A program made the position numbers and the translations under genes. Shown here in pieces: positions 63,640-64,000 of a stretch of 64,000 nt of DNA. Numbering within the stretch: position 1 is the stretch's first letter; the number at the start of each line of letters is the position of its first letter. Origin of the DNA: Paragordius varius (lineage: Eukaryota > Nematomorpha); contig OZ176059.1 in the NCBI GenBank assembly GCA_964247055.1, positions 558,001 through 622,000 of the forward strand, read 5' to 3'. Below the pieces are notes generated by a model. It was given only the letters and a program-made list of their open reading frames with translations, searched no databases and had not been told where the DNA came from.

Positions 63640-63898
63640 TATTTATGCCTTAAGGACAAATTTTTTTCTTCAAATAGACAACCATACCTCTTTAAACCTT
63701 AATTTATCCTATGAAAACAAACAATTACGATAATAAAATATATAATTAATTATGTTAACAATTTACATGTCCAACTTATATTTTGCAGTTTAAAACAATC
63801 ACCGTTTTATTAAAAACACACTAAAATTTAAAAAGTACGATTGTTTAAAAAAAATATATGTTTATGTTTTTATCCGTATAAATTCAATTTTTACTGTA
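63640..63898. mobile_element. Family B MITE, left end unclear
   Basis: Inner segment AGACAACCATACC near 63677 and right end CCGTATAAATTCAATTTTTACTG-like sequence; the left terminus merges into the neighbouring family C copy. Confidence 0.6.
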
Positions 63899-64000
63899 TA
63901 AAATCAAAATAATTTATGTAAAAAGTATACATGCATACAAACGCAAAAATTATTATACCGTAATCAGTAATAAAATTGATAAATTTTTCAAGCACTACAG

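Larger units (their letters stand above)
62757..64000. other. ARAP-like intron running to the window edge
   Basis: Exon 62756 starts in phase 1, so an upstream exon must exist; I found none up to 64000. The stretch contains a family A MITE (62956-63215), a family C MITE (63450-63594) and a family B MITE ending at about 63898. Confidence 0.6.

Noticed and set aside
1-64000. CRISPR arrays, rRNA, tRNA genes, bacterial operon signals, telomere repeats
   Set aside because: Scanned by eye; no regular repeat-spacer array, no rRNA-like block, no convincing tRNA T-loop box, and the genes are spliced. A covariance-model scan could still find a diverged tRNA.

Overview
This is a eukaryotic, almost certainly animal, genome window. 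It is very AT-rich, with many (TA)n tracts. Its protein-coding genes are split by GT-AG introns, and the gaps and introns are filled with small non-autonomous DNA transposons. Animal affinity rests on an ARAP-type gene (RhoGAP, then RA, then PH), an HMCES/SRAP gene, an animal-like glutamine synthetase and a DOMON/cytochrome b561 protein. Two introns are only 26 and 27 nt long, while other introns exceed 1 kb. I cannot name the species. Tiny introns plus high AT would fit a reduced lineage such as a dicyemid-like animal, but that is a guess.

Layout. About 0.13-5.95 kb (minus): an eight-exon Asn/Ser/His-rich gene of unknown function that runs off the left edge. About 6-21.6 kb: no convincing host gene. 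This stretch holds nested TTAA elements, two Helitron-like elements, a pair of 180-bp inverted repeats, a hAT MITE inside another MITE, and an unexplained GC-richer island near 9.4-10.4 kb. 21.65-29.44 kb (plus): complete eight-exon glutamine synthetase (385 aa). 32.22-37.76 kb (minus): complete nine-exon HMCES (383 aa) with all expected catalytic residues. 38.3-44.2 kb: nested TTAA elements, MITEs and a 2.37-kb Helitron-like element carrying about 160-bp tandem repeats. 45.32-47.03 kb (plus): intronless 570-aa FRRS1-like protein. 52.47-62.76 kb (minus): 3' half of an ARAP-like gene entering from the right edge. One of its introns holds a decayed Penelope-type GIY-YIG fragment.

Repeat families recognised by comparing copies within the window: A (TATACCATTTACA ends, subterminal repeats of a TTCAAATTCACCC motif), B, C and D (three families all ending TA-CAGTA, so probably Tc1/mariner-mobilised), E (about 590 bp, TTAA target, piggyBac-like), F (hairpin), hAT-type MITEs, and Helitrons inserted between A and T. 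Many copies sit within 100 bp of exon boundaries, and one intron of HMCES is almost entirely a MITE.

The genes do not form a pathway: nitrogen assimilation, DNA-protein crosslink repair, transmembrane electron transfer and Arf/Rho signalling are simply neighbours. The most distinctive signal is architectural: ultra-short introns coexisting with introns swollen by MITEs. All exon models were made by eye from reading frame, splice-site sequence and phase agreement, with no alignment or transcript data.
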